Shown here: in pieces, positions 57,173 through 64,000 of the stretch | Position numbering within the stretch: position 1 is the stretch's first letter | Layout of the letters: the number at the start of each line of letters is the position of its first letter | Assembly (NCBI RefSeq): GCF_001612845.1 | Contig: NZ_BDBF01000009.1 | Coordinates: forward strand, 62,001 to 126,000 | From: Nocardia elegans NBRC 108235 | GTDB taxonomy: Bacteria; Actinomycetota; Actinomycetes; Mycobacteriales; Mycobacteriaceae | Direction of reading: 5' to 3' | DNA length: 64,000 nt | Notes under the pieces: generated by a model | What the model saw: only the letters and a program-made list of their open reading frames with translations | Told to the model about the DNA's origin: nothing | Database searches by the model: none | Translations under genes and position numbers: made by a program

Positions 57173-57661
57173 TCAGGCGATGACGGGCGCCGTGACCGCG
57201 CCGGTCAACCGGATCAGCTCCGCCGGCGCGAGTTCGATCTCGAGGCCTCGCTTTCCGGCGCTCACGAGGATGCGATCCCAGCTCAGGGCGGATTCGTCCA
57301 CCACGGTGGGGAGTGCGCGCTTCTGCCCCAGCGGCGACACCCCGCCCAGGACGTAACCGGTGACGCGCTGGGCCTTCGCCTTGTCGGCCATGGCCGCCTT
57401 GGGCGCGCCCAGAGCCGCGGCCGCCGCCTTCAACGCCAGCGAGTGCGGAACCGGGAGCACCGCGACCGCGGGCGTGCCGGTCGACAGTTCGATGATCAGC
57501 GTCTTGAAGATCTGAGCGGCCGTCACACCCACCCGCTCCGACAGGGCGGTGACGGCCTCGTCACCGTAGGAGTCGCTGCGCGGATCGTGGGGGTAGGAAT
57601 GCACCGCATGGGGCACCTTCGCCTGGGTCAGTGCCCGGATCGCGGGTGTCGATGCGGCCAT
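57173..57661 (-). CDS. ybaK: Cys-tRNA(Pro)/Cys-tRNA(Cys) deacylase YbaK
   Basis: A 162-residue YbaK-family editing enzyme hydrolysing Cys-tRNA(Pro). Signatures are AAQIFKTLIIELSTGTPAVA (the catalytic Lys is in FKTL), LALKAAAAALGAPKAAMADK and VTGYVLGGVSPLGQKRALP, whose GGVSPxG loop binds the tRNA 3' end. ATG 57661 is close to the usual start (57670 adds three residues). It is divergent from sigH, and its 3' side faces the marR operator region. Confidence 0.9.
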   Translation of the reverse strand: MAASTPAIRALTQAKVPHAVHSYPHDPRSDSYGDEAVTALSERVGVTAAQIFKTLIIELSTGTPAVAVLPVPHSLALKAAAAALGAPKAAMADKAKAQRVTGYVLGGVSPLGQKRALPTVVDESALSWDRILVSAGKRGLEIELAPAELIRLTGAVTAPVIA

Positions 57662-57727
57662 GCCGGCCACCCTAGCGGCGCCGGTTCATCCCCGGCAATC
57701 GCGTTTCGCCGGGTGTGACGCGGCCGT

Positions 57728-57754
57728 GGGAACACAGTGGAGGCCCCACATGTT
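57728..57754 (+). promoter_or_regulatory. SigH-type promoter of sigH
   Basis: GGGAACA (57728-57734), 16 nt, TGTT (57751-57754). This matches the mycobacterial SigH consensus (GGGAAYA-N16-17-cGTT) as I know it. It would produce a transcript containing the GTG 57827 start, a typical autoregulatory loop. Confidence 0.75.
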
Positions 57755-57826
57755 GCACTGTTCCGCCAGCACAGCGCAGCTGCCTTCGCAGCCGCTCGAG
57801 ATCGGAAAAGTTCGAAGGAGATGCCG

Positions 57827-58756
57827 GTGACCGTCCTCGTCGACGAACGCCCGGTAACGACCGGCGACTCGCTGTCGTACCCGCTGATCGACTTCATGAT
57901 CCCGGACACCGGGTTCGATCGGCGACCCTCGCGCGCGGTAGATTCAGATGCTACGGCGACCGAAGGGACTTCCGTGACGAGCGACGACGAACTGGCGGCC
58001 GATCGCCCCCGCGGTGACACCGCGGGCGGTTCCCGACCGGAGGATATCGAGATCCCCGACGACCCGGTGGACGACGACCTCACGTCCGAGGATTCCGACG
58101 CTCGCGACGCCGAGGACGCGGACAGCGACGACGATTCGACCGTGCGCTCCACGGCCGACGAGGCCGAGCTCGCGCGGCGCTTCGAGCGGGACGCGCTGCC
58201 GCTGCTGGATCAGCTCTACGGTGCGGCCCTGCGGATGACCCGCAACCCGGCCGACGCCGAGGATCTGGTGCAGGAGACCTTCGCCAAGGCCTATCAGGGT
58301 TTCCGGTCCTTCCGGGAGGGCACCAACCTGCGGGCCTGGCTGTATCGGATCCTGACCAACACCTACATCAACTCGTATCGCAAGAAGCAGCGCCAGCCCG
58401 CGCAGTACCCCACCGACGAGATCACCGACTGGCAGCTCGCCGCGACGGCCGAGCACACCTCCACCGGTCTGCGCTCGGCGGAGATGGAGGCGCTGGAGGC
58501 GCTGCCCGACGACGACATCAAGGCGGCACTGCAGTCGCTGCCGGAGGAATTCCGGATGGCGGTGTACTACGCCGACGTGGAGGGCTTCCCCTACAAGGAG
58601 ATTGCCGACATCATGGGGACTCCGATCGGCACCGTCATGTCCCGGCTGCACCGCGGGCGCAAACAGCTCAAGGGGCTGTTGGCCGATGTCGCGCACGAGC
58701 GGGGGTTCGACCGGAACCGAACGGGCAACGGGGCGCGTCAGGAGGTAACCCAGTGA
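57827..58756 (+). CDS. sigH: ECF sigma factor SigH/SigR (long form)
   Basis: Disulfide- and heat-stress sigma factor controlling thioredoxin and proteostasis genes. Region 2 runs from [20 protein letters not shown] to [16 protein letters not shown], and region 4 is [20 protein letters not shown] followed by the [20 protein letters not shown] recognition helix; these are nearly identical to mycobacterial SigH. GTG 57827 follows AAGGAG by 6 nt and gives 309 residues. A downstream GTG at 57974, preceded by GAAGGG and a weaker promoter (57914-57944), gives 260 residues. The ~50-residue extension separating them recalls the unstable SigR' form of Streptomyces. It is coupled to rshA by GTGA. Confidence 0.93.
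   Translation: MTVLVDERPVTTGDSLSYPLIDFMIPDTGFDRRPSRAVDSDATATEGTSVTSDDELAADRPRGDTAGGSRPEDIEIPDDPVDDDLTSEDSDARDAEDADSDDDSTVRSTADEAELARRFERDALPLLDQLYGAALRMTRNPADAEDLVQETFAKAYQGFRSFREGTNLRAWLYRILTNTYINSYRKKQRQPAQYPTDEITDWQLAATAEHTSTGLRSAEMEALEALPDDDIKAALQSLPEEFRMAVYYADVEGFPYKEIADIMGTPIGTVMSRLHRGRKQLKGLLADVAHERGFDRNRTGNGARQEVTQ
57914..57944 (+). promoter_or_regulatory. Possible second sigH promoter for the short form
   Basis: TTCGAT (57914-57919), 19 nt, TAGATT (57939-57944). The transcript would start near 57952 and carry GAAGGG at 57962-57967 and GTG 57974 but not the long start. The spacing is slightly long, so support is moderate. Confidence 0.4.
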
Positions 58757-59067
58757 GCACCAGCGGGCACGAGCACGAGGATCGGGGCGCCGGGGACGAG
58801 ATGGAACTGGACTGTTCGGCGGTTCTCACCGACGTCTGGCTGATTCTCGACGGTGAATGCGACGAGGCCACGCGGGCGCGATTGCAGCACCACATGGACC
58901 ATTGCTCGCCGTGTATCGAGGCTTACGGTCTGGAGGAGAAGCTCAAGCGCCTGCTGAGCCGCAAATGTGGTGGGGACCGTGCCCCCGAATCGTTGCGCGA
59001 GCGGCTCACTCTCGACATCCGGCGGTCGATCACCGTCACCGAAACCCGGGTCGAACGCGAGTCCTGA
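58753..59067 (+). CDS. rshA: Zinc-binding anti-sigma factor (RsrA/RshA)
   Basis: A 104-residue ZAS-family protein that sequesters SigH until its thiols are oxidised. The motif is His47-x3-Cys51-x2-Cys54 (HMDHCSPC), with an N-terminal Cys21 matching the RsrA zinc ligand Cys11. GTG 58753 overlaps the sigH stop (GTGA). A perfect 16-bp stem (59079-59113) terminates the operon. The SigH-RshA pair with this motif is a well-established redox switch. Confidence 0.92.
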   Translation: MSTSGHEHEDRGAGDEMELDCSAVLTDVWLILDGECDEATRARLQHHMDHCSPCIEAYGLEEKLKRLLSRKCGGDRAPESLRERLTLDIRRSITVTETRVERES

Positions 59068-59078
59068 CCGGAAACGCG

Positions 59079-59113
59079 AATGCGGCACGCCATCCGTGAT
59101 GGCGTGCCGCATT
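59079..59113. terminator. sigH-rshA terminator
   Basis: Perfect 16-bp stem AATGCGGCACGCCATC and its complement around CGT, ending ATTGTCGTCTT on plus. It may also serve the opposing bL37 gene, whose stop is at 59173. Confidence 0.85.
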
Positions 59114-59172
59114 GTCGTCTTCAGCAGTGCACCGAGTCCGCTGGGCGGTCCCGGGGCGCACGGCGCAACGGC

Positions 59173-59247
59173 TCAGGAGTTGGGCCGCTTGCCGTGGTTG
59201 GCCGCATTCTTACGGCGGCTGCGCTTCTTACGCCCACGCTTACCCAT
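59173..59247 (-). CDS. Ribosomal protein bL37 (24 residues)
   Basis: A tiny gene easily missed: ATG 59247, 24 codons, TGA 59175-59173. The peptide begins MGKRGRKKRSRRKN and ends ANHGKRPNS, almost the sequence of the mycobacterial large-subunit protein bL37 as I recall it (MAKRGRKKRDRK and ANHGKRPNA). It is nearly all Arg, Lys and Gly, as expected of an rRNA-binding protein with no globular fold. AGGGAGA lies 5 nt upstream. It sits opposite the rshA terminator. Confidence 0.85.
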   Translation of the reverse strand: MGKRGRKKRSRRKNAANHGKRPNS

Positions 59248-59450
59248 CGGTATCTCCCTTCTGACCACACCAGGCTGGGGTGAACCCGCCTCAGGTGCGA
59301 GTTCCTGGGAGGAAAGGTTACATGCGTCCGCCGCCCACCCGGCAATCGGCCGGTGAGCGACCCGAATGCGGCACGCGGTAATCCGCCGATCGTGCGGGCG
59401 GCGGTTGTGGCGGACCCGGGCGTCGGTACCGTGAGCGGAGGAGGTGCCAG

Positions 59451-60101
59451 GTGGACAGACAGATGACGCAGGCCAGGCAGCGGCGTCGGCGGGTGATCCT
59501 GGCCGCGGCGGCGGGTTTGTTCGCCGCGTGTGGGTATCGGGCCGCGGGCATGGAGGAGATCGCCTGCCGGGCCGGGATCAGCAAGCCGGTCCTGTACAAG
59601 TCGTTCTCGAGCAAGCTGGAACTGTATCTGGCCGTTCTGCACGAGGCGATGCAGGAACTGGAGGAGACGCTCACCGCCGCACTCGAACCCGCCGAGGGCA
59701 TGCGCTCGATCGTGGAGGCTTCGGTAGCAGCGGTGTTCGACTTCGCCGACACCCGGCCACGCAGTGCCGCCCTGCTGGCCGGCGCCGCCGTGGCCGACGA
59801 ACCGTCGGCGCAACGCATCGCCCATCAGGCCGCCACCATCTGTATCGACACGCTCGCGCAGGCGCTGGCACCGCATCCGCTACCGCGCGCCGAGCACGGC
59901 TGGCTGATCACGGCCGAGCTGGTCGCCATCGCTCAGTCGTGTGCGCGGGACTGGGTGGCCACCGGCAAACCCCTGCCCAAACACGAGGCCATCGCCACGA
60001 CCGCCAGCCTGTGCTGGACCGGACTCGCCGGCGTGCAATTGGCGCCGAAGCATTCGGCCCGCGACGTCGGCCAGTTCCCGGTTCCGGACGCCACGGCATA
60101 G
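59451..60101 (+). CDS. TetR family transcriptional regulator
   Basis: A 216-residue TetR protein. The helix-turn-helix is RRRVILAAAAGLFAACGYRA then MEEIACRAGISKPVLYKSFS (residues ~12-60), followed by a C-terminal helical ligand pocket with no recognisable signature. Its GTG start at 59451 is preceded by GGAGGTGCCAG. The 203-bp gap behind it (bL37 side) has no clear operator. The NADH-dehydrogenase-like gene follows on the same strand after 130 bp, but no shared promoter or palindrome ties them. Confidence 0.88.
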   Translation: MDRQMTQARQRRRRVILAAAAGLFAACGYRAAGMEEIACRAGISKPVLYKSFSSKLELYLAVLHEAMQELEETLTAALEPAEGMRSIVEASVAAVFDFADTRPRSAALLAGAAVADEPSAQRIAHQAATICIDTLAQALAPHPLPRAEHGWLITAELVAIAQSCARDWVATGKPLPKHEAIATTASLCWTGLAGVQLAPKHSARDVGQFPVPDATA

Positions 60102-60219
60102 CGGGCGAACCGCCGGCAACTGTCCGGCGCCGCTGATGCCTTGCGCCGATTCGACTTTCGCCGCTGCCACCGCATCGGCCCGGCCGCCGAACGCGGCCCG
60201 AGTCTTCGGTCGCGATCAG

Positions 60220-60234
60220 TAGAGTGAATTCGTG
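60220..60234 (+). promoter_or_regulatory. -10 box and leaderless start of the NDH-like gene
   Basis: TAGAGT at 60220-60225, 6 nt, GTG 60232. Confidence 0.4.
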
Positions 60235-61593
60235 AGTCCCGCGAAGATCGTGATCATCGGCGGTGGTTTCTCCGGCGTCGAATGTGCCCGTTACCTGGAA
60301 CGTCATCTCAGTTCCGACGAAGCGTTCATCCAACTCGTGACACCGGATGCGGGGCTGCTCTATCTGCCGCTGCTGCCGCAGGTCGCCTCGGGTGTGCTGA
60401 ATCCGCGGTCGATCACGGTGTCGCTGCGGCGGGTGTTGCGCCGCACCGAGGTGGTGCCGGGGATGGCGATAGGGGTGCATCCGGATACCCGGCAGGTCGT
60501 GGTGCGCGGATCCGCGGGCGCCGACAGTGCTCTCGACTACGACCATCTGGTGCTGGTGCCGGGCAGTATCACTCGCGTCCTCGATGTGCCCGGACTGGAC
60601 GAGTACGGATTCGGGATGAAGACGCTCGCCGAGGCCATGTTCCTGCGTGACCACGTCCTGCAGCAGTTGGACGTCGCCGCCGTGCGCGGCGGCGAGGAGG
60701 AGGACCGGGAGCGGCTGAACTTCGTCACCATCGGCGCCGGTTACGCCGGTACCGAGACCGCGGCGGTGCTCAACAAGGTCACCCGGGCCGCCGCGCGCCG
60801 GTATTTCCCGAAGCTGGAATCCGGCATGGTGCGCTGGCATCTGGTCACCCACGGCGATCGGATCATGCCCGAACTCGGGCAGCGACTGGGGGAACAGGCC
60901 AAACGGAATCTGGCCGAACGCGGCATCGAATTGATCACCGGTACGTCGGCGAAAGAGGTTACCGCCCACGGGGTTCAACTCACCAACGGCCGGTTCATCC
61001 CGACGCGGACGGTGCTGTGGACCGCCGGTGTGGTCCCCAGCCCTCTCGCCGGACACCTCGGTGCGGCGACGGAGAAGGGCCGCATCGTCGCGGCAGCCGA
61101 TTTCACCGTGCCGGGACTCACCGGTGTATGGGCCTGCGGCGATGCGGCCGCGGTACCCGACCTGACCGCCGGTGCGGGCGCGGTGTGCGCTCCCACCGCA
61201 CAGCACGCCATGCGGCAGGGACGTCACCTCGGCAAGAATCTGGTGGCCGCGCTTCGTGGCGCGCGGCCGACGCCGTACCGGCACCAGGACCTCGGGTTGG
61301 TGGTCGACCTCGGCGGCGCCGATGCGGTGGCGCGCCCGCTGAAGATCGGATTGCGCGGCATCCCAGCACAATTCGTCACGCGCGGCTATCACCTGATGGC
61401 GCTGCGCACCCTCGTCGCCCGGGCCCGGGTGGCCTTCGACTGGACTGTGCACGGCCTCAGCGGCGACGACTTCCTCCGTATCGGCTACGGCGACTACAGC
61501 ACCCACACGATCGGCGGTTTCGAGCAGACCGGATGCTATCTACCGGCCGAGGAAGTCCCGCGCACGCTGAAAGCACTCGGCGACAACGACTGA
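60232..61593 (+). CDS. Type II NADH dehydrogenase-like FAD oxidoreductase
   Basis: A 453-residue pyridine nucleotide-disulfide oxidoreductase of the NDH-2/sulfide:quinone-reductase fold, probably membrane-attached. FAD motif: IVIIGGGFSGVECARYLERH at residues 5-24; the NAD motif is FVTIGAGYAGTETAAVLNK near residue 165; GVWACGDAAAVPDL near residue 300 is the second FAD contact. The C-terminal ~100 residues include a hydrophobic helical region (LMALRTLVARARVAFDW) of the sort that anchors NDH-2. It would oxidise NADH to a quinone without pumping protons; quinone specificity is not inferable. Confidence 0.87.
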   Translation: MSPAKIVIIGGGFSGVECARYLERHLSSDEAFIQLVTPDAGLLYLPLLPQVASGVLNPRSITVSLRRVLRRTEVVPGMAIGVHPDTRQVVVRGSAGADSALDYDHLVLVPGSITRVLDVPGLDEYGFGMKTLAEAMFLRDHVLQQLDVAAVRGGEEEDRERLNFVTIGAGYAGTETAAVLNKVTRAAARRYFPKLESGMVRWHLVTHGDRIMPELGQRLGEQAKRNLAERGIELITGTSAKEVTAHGVQLTNGRFIPTRTVLWTAGVVPSPLAGHLGAATEKGRIVAAADFTVPGLTGVWACGDAAAVPDLTAGAGAVCAPTAQHAMRQGRHLGKNLVAALRGARPTPYRHQDLGLVVDLGGADAVARPLKIGLRGIPAQFVTRGYHLMALRTLVARARVAFDWTVHGLSGDDFLRIGYGDYSTHTIGGFEQTGCYLPAEEVPRTLKALGDND

Positions 61594-61607
61594 CCGCAGA
61601 TTTCATC

Positions 61608-62021
61608 TCACCGGTTCGCCGCGGACGCCGCGAGCACGGGCTTGATGTCGAGGACCGGGGTGCCGTCGAAGGCTTCCAGGTGGGCGACGCGGATCCGGGC
61701 GCCGGCGATGGAGAGGATCCGGACTTCGTGCAGCCCGATCGGGTTCGGGCGGTGTGGTGCGCGCGTGCTGAACACACCGCTGAGCGGACGGCTCGTGTCA
61801 CCACGGGGATGGAGAGTCAGGGTGTCCCGGTCGGCGCGGTCGAGCCAGGTCAGCAGAACCAGGTCCATCCCGGGCTCGAGGCCCTCCAGCGCCTCGGCGT
61901 AGCGGTCGTCGAGCACGATCCAGGCCGGCGGGGCGCCTTCGTCGGGCTGACGCGGTGCGGTAGCGAGATCCGTGAGTTCGGATTCGACGGATCCGATCGG
62001 GCGCAGCAGATAGTCGGTCAC
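61608..62021 (-). CDS. trmO: tRNA (N6-threonylcarbamoyladenosine37-N6)-methyltransferase TrmO-like
   Basis: A 137-residue TsaA/TrmO-family protein methylating t6A37 in tRNA. Family motifs are YLLRPIGSVESELTDLAT at the N-terminus, VLLTWLDRADRD, TRAPHRPNPIGLHEVRILSI (the SAM/tRNA pocket), and FDGTPVLDIKPVL at the C-terminus, all intact. GTG 62021 is used; a slightly longer frame starts at 62042. It is convergent with the NDH-like gene and has the same orientation as the AraC gene upstream. Confidence 0.87.
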   Translation of the reverse strand: MTDYLLRPIGSVESELTDLATAPRQPDEGAPPAWIVLDDRYAEALEGLEPGMDLVLLTWLDRADRDTLTLHPRGDTSRPLSGVFSTRAPHRPNPIGLHEVRILSIAGARIRVAHLEAFDGTPVLDIKPVLAASAANR

Positions 62022-62087
62022 CGCCCCAGTGTGATACCTCAACCCCGCTGCAGGTCAAGGGTTTCGGGTGACGACGGCGGGACTCTG

Positions 62088-63047
62088 CTACGACCCGTAC
62101 AGCTCGGCGCGCATCTGCTCCGGGCTCCGGCCGTACCGGCGCTGGAAGGCTTCGCGGAACCGGCGTGTGGTGGTGAACCCGGTTCGGTGCGCGACCGTGT
62201 CCATGTCCACCGGCAGGGGAGACGACAAGCGCTGCCGCGCACGGTCGAGACGAATCGTGCGCAGCAGCGCCGCCGGGGCCAGACCTGTCGACTCGGTGAG
62301 GGCGCTGTGCAGTGTCCGGCGCGAGCAACCGCACATACCGGCGACCGCCTCCAGTGTCAGTCTGCTGTCGCCGCAGTGTATTTCCATGATCTCGCGTGCC
62401 CGAGCAGCCAGATGCGCATATTTGCCACCCGCCGCGACACGGGTGTGGTCGTGGTTGAGCACACCGTCGAGCAACACGAGGGCGCTGGAATACGCGACAG
62501 CGAAATCCACTGCGGTCCAGTCTCCGTGACCGGCGTGCAGCTCATCGATCTGCCGCACCAGCGAGCGCACCAAGGGACGCCGTCCGTCGAGTGCGAGGGG
62601 AGCGTTCCGCGCGCGAGAGAGATCCACCGACGTCTCCGGGACGGTCATGATCAGCGCTCGCAGCGGCTCGTCCTGACGCATCACCAGCGGCGCTCCCCAC
62701 TGGAAGAATGCCAATGTGCCGGGAGCGACGACTTCCGCGGAATCACCCTGCGCGAACTTGAATTCCCCGCGCAGCGGTAGCAGCAACCGGTAGCTGTCGT
62801 CGCCGTCGCTGCGCACATCTCGTCCGGTGCGGCGGTAGTGCACGGGATCGGAATCGAAGCGCACGATCTGCATCCGGCCGACTCGCTGCGCGGTGGTCGA
62901 CCAGGCGAAGTCGTCGACGGTGTCGCCGAACGCCAATCCCACCGACCCTTGCCGGCTCCGCAGGTAGTGGTGCCAGTACTCCATCCGCTCGGCGAGTGTC
63001 TCAGCGGATGCCGACGATTCCTCCTCCCACTGATACTCCGAATCCAA
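62088..63047 (-). CDS. AraC-family regulator with AraC-binding-like N-domain
   Basis: A 319-residue regulator. The N-terminal part (GLAFGDTVDDFAWSTTAQRV, LLLPLRGEFKFAQGDSAEVV, and FFQWGAPLVMRQDEPLRALI) has the look of a beta-rich AraC_binding_2 ligand domain. The last ~100 residues are two helix-turn-helices: LTLEAVAGMCGCSRRTLHSA, and MDTVAHRTGFTTTRRFREAF then the RRYGRSPEQMR tail. The start is uncertain: TTG 63047 with AAAGGGA 8 nt upstream is the best, and ATG 63197 adds 50 unconserved residues. No palindrome is seen upstream. Confidence 0.82.
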   Translation of the reverse strand: MDSEYQWEEESSASAETLAERMEYWHHYLRSRQGSVGLAFGDTVDDFAWSTTAQRVGRMQIVRFDSDPVHYRRTGRDVRSDGDDSYRLLLPLRGEFKFAQGDSAEVVAPGTLAFFQWGAPLVMRQDEPLRALIMTVPETSVDLSRARNAPLALDGRRPLVRSLVRQIDELHAGHGDWTAVDFAVAYSSALVLLDGVLNHDHTRVAAGGKYAHLAARAREIMEIHCGDSRLTLEAVAGMCGCSRRTLHSALTESTGLAPAALLRTIRLDRARQRLSSPLPVDMDTVAHRTGFTTTRRFREAFQRRYGRSPEQMRAELYGS

Positions 63048-63573
63048 GAGAAGTTCCCTTTCGCGCGCCCAGCCGAAGAACGGCTTCAAGCTACAGCTCC
63101 GGCCTGAGCGCGGATCTCCCCTCCTGCTTGCGGATCCGCGATCAGTGTGCCCGCCGCGACCACCCCTGGGCGCACGAAAAACGTTAGACGCCAACACTTC
63201 CGATTTCTGGCAAGTTCACGGCGCATTCTGGCAAGACTCGCTGCCGACCAGTGTGCCCGCGGCGCGACTCGAGAGCCGCAGGTTCATTTCCGCCGGGGTC
63301 CGCGGTTGTTGATAAAGGGATTTACAGGACAGACCGGAAAAAACAGACGTATCGCACCAACGCCACTTTCACGTCCGAATCAACGTTTCCCCGATTGAGC
63401 TGGAAACGCATTCCGTCGATACTGCTGGGATTTTTCGTCTTTCCCTCTTCGCGGTTATAGTGCTTGCGTTCCGCCTGGTTCCGATTATGGTGAAGGTCGC
63501 CGATGATGTCGCTCGTCTGTGTTGCCGACACATCGTCGTTTTCCTTCGGCGGGGCGGACGCGAGGTCTTTGTC
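63048..63573. other. 526-bp intergenic region
   Basis: Unusually long and locally AT-richer than the rest (for example GGGATTTTTCGTCTTTC near 63430 and GCGGTTATAGTGC near 63456). TATAGT at 63459-63464 could be a -10 box for the following gene. I find no RNA gene or convincing reading frame here; the frames open on both strands are low-complexity. Confidence 0.5.
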
Positions 63574-64000
63574 ATGATGTGGTCGAGTGACCGAATTCGT
63601 GGTGGCCTGGCCGGCGTCACGTGCGGGATATTGGCTTTCGCGGCGCACGGTATCGAAAGGGACTCTCCGAATTCTGCTGCGCTGATGCTCGTGTTGCTGG
63701 TCAGTGGCGTAGTCGGTGCGGTAGTGGGTTGCTCGGCCGGCCGCGGCCGGTTGTGGTTGTTCGGGATGCTGGCCCTGGGGCAGTTGCTCGGCCACACGGC
63801 ATTGGCATCGATGGAGCCGCCGCGACCTTCGCATCCCTCCGAGATCAGTGGCTGCGGCGGGGGATGGATCATGCTCGCCGCTCACGCGGCCGCCACGATG
63901 CTGTGTGCCCTGCTCATTGCGGCGGCCGAGCGGTTGTATCGCGCGGTGGCCGGGCTCGTGTCGACTCTGCTGTCGACGTTTTCGCCCCGCCCTGCCCTCG
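63574..64000 (+). CDS. Membrane protein, C-terminus beyond the window
   Basis: An open frame from ATG 63574 (or ATG 63577) to the window edge, 142 codons. Four hydrophobic segments are visible: GGLAGVTCGILAFAAHG, ALMLVLLVSGVVGAVVG, LWLFGMLALGQLLGHTAL, and WIMLAAHAAATMLCALLIAAAE; the short Ser/Pro-rich loop EPPRPSHPSEISGCG lies between the third and fourth. I recall similar four-helix proteins next to copper-handling genes in actinomycetes but cannot confirm. GAGGT near 63561 is a plausible ribosome binding site. It has no stop inside the window, so it is partial. Confidence 0.6.
   Translation, partial: MMWSSDRIRGGLAGVTCGILAFAAHGIERDSPNSAALMLVLLVSGVVGAVVGCSAGRGRLWLFGMLALGQLLGHTALASMEPPRPSHPSEISGCGGGWIMLAAHAAATMLCALLIAAAERLYRAVAGLVSTLLSTFSPRPAL

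Noticed and set aside
57737..57826. ATG 57737 as start of sigH
   Set aside because: It lies inside the SigH-type promoter, before the likely transcription start; GTG 57827 has AAGGAG and fits.
63322..63885. Minus-strand frame of 187 codons near the window end
   Set aside because: It is low-complexity and overlaps the plus-strand frame with four clear membrane helices.

Overview
The window is GC-rich, has about 60 tightly packed genes with many ATGA/GTGA/TGATG stop-start overlaps, and shows no rRNA, tRNA, CRISPR array or transposase. Its gene content (wbbL, the manA/manB/manC mannose genes, fbiAB, WhiB2, mtrAB-lpqB, secA1, an alkB-rubredoxin operon, DesA3-type desaturases, a wax-ester synthase-type protein, sigH with its zinc anti-sigma factor) and its order point to a mycolic-acid actinomycete. 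Nocardia is most likely; Rhodococcus cannot be excluded. From memory, the gene order largely follows the Mycobacterium tuberculosis region around Rv3221 to Rv3265, with several species-specific insertions.

Layout. 1-2.1 kb: cell-wall rhamnosyltransferase wbbL and GDP-mannose pyrophosphorylase. 2.2-5.9 kb: an accessory block with a divergent TetR/DUF4267 pair, a phytoene-desaturase-like FAD enzyme and a cation diffusion facilitator. 5.9-11.6 kb (mostly minus strand): manA, tobH, manB, a DUF3499 gene and whiB2, with a zincin-like gene on plus. 12-15 kb: fbiA-fbiB (coenzyme F420) with a coupled NUDIX gene. 15.1-19 kb: alkane hydroxylase operon alkB1-rubA-rubB-tetR followed by a second alkB. 19-22.8 kb: dicarboxylate transporter dctA divergent from a CitA/CitB-type two-component system. 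22.9-32.4 kb: sahH, tmk, mtrA-mtrB-lpqB, comF-like, long HPF. 32.5-41.6 kb: lipid block (thiolase, two desaturases, their ferredoxin reductase, WS/DGAT), bluB and small conserved genes. 41.8-44.6 kb: secA1. 44.7-49.1 kb: accessory regulators and enzymes. 49.2-54.2 kb: rsgA, aroA, an aldehyde dehydrogenase and an SRAP gene. 54.3-57.1 kb: MFS efflux pump with its MarR repressor. 57.2-59.3 kb: ybaK, sigH-rshA and the 24-residue ribosomal protein bL37. 59.4-64 kb: TetR, type-II NADH dehydrogenase-like, trmO, an AraC regulator and a membrane protein cut by the window edge.

How it works together. Left-hand genes make mannose and rhamnose precursors and linkers of the envelope. The 15-19 kb block brings alkanes into metabolism (AlkB with two rubredoxins). 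The 32-41 kb block desaturates and probably stores or exchanges acyl chains. Regulatory DNA is unusually legible: five promoters carry clear repeated or palindromic candidate operators, and sigH has a consensus SigH-type promoter in front of a long N-terminal form.

The most unusual structure is a pair of near-identical ~75-nt units in the alk operon. Each is a 23-24 codon reading frame coupled by overlapping stop and start codons between alkB1/rubA and rubA/rubB. They are far more alike than the rubredoxins they flank, and three of the four differences in the aligned part are synonymous. Other points are a conserved 19-bp motif before both the desaturase and its reductase, a wax-synthase-like protein without its catalytic His, a probable CTG start codon for rsgA overlapping the aroA stop, and a three-copy 17-bp-spaced repeat in front of marR. 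All statements come from reading the sequence; no database search was run.
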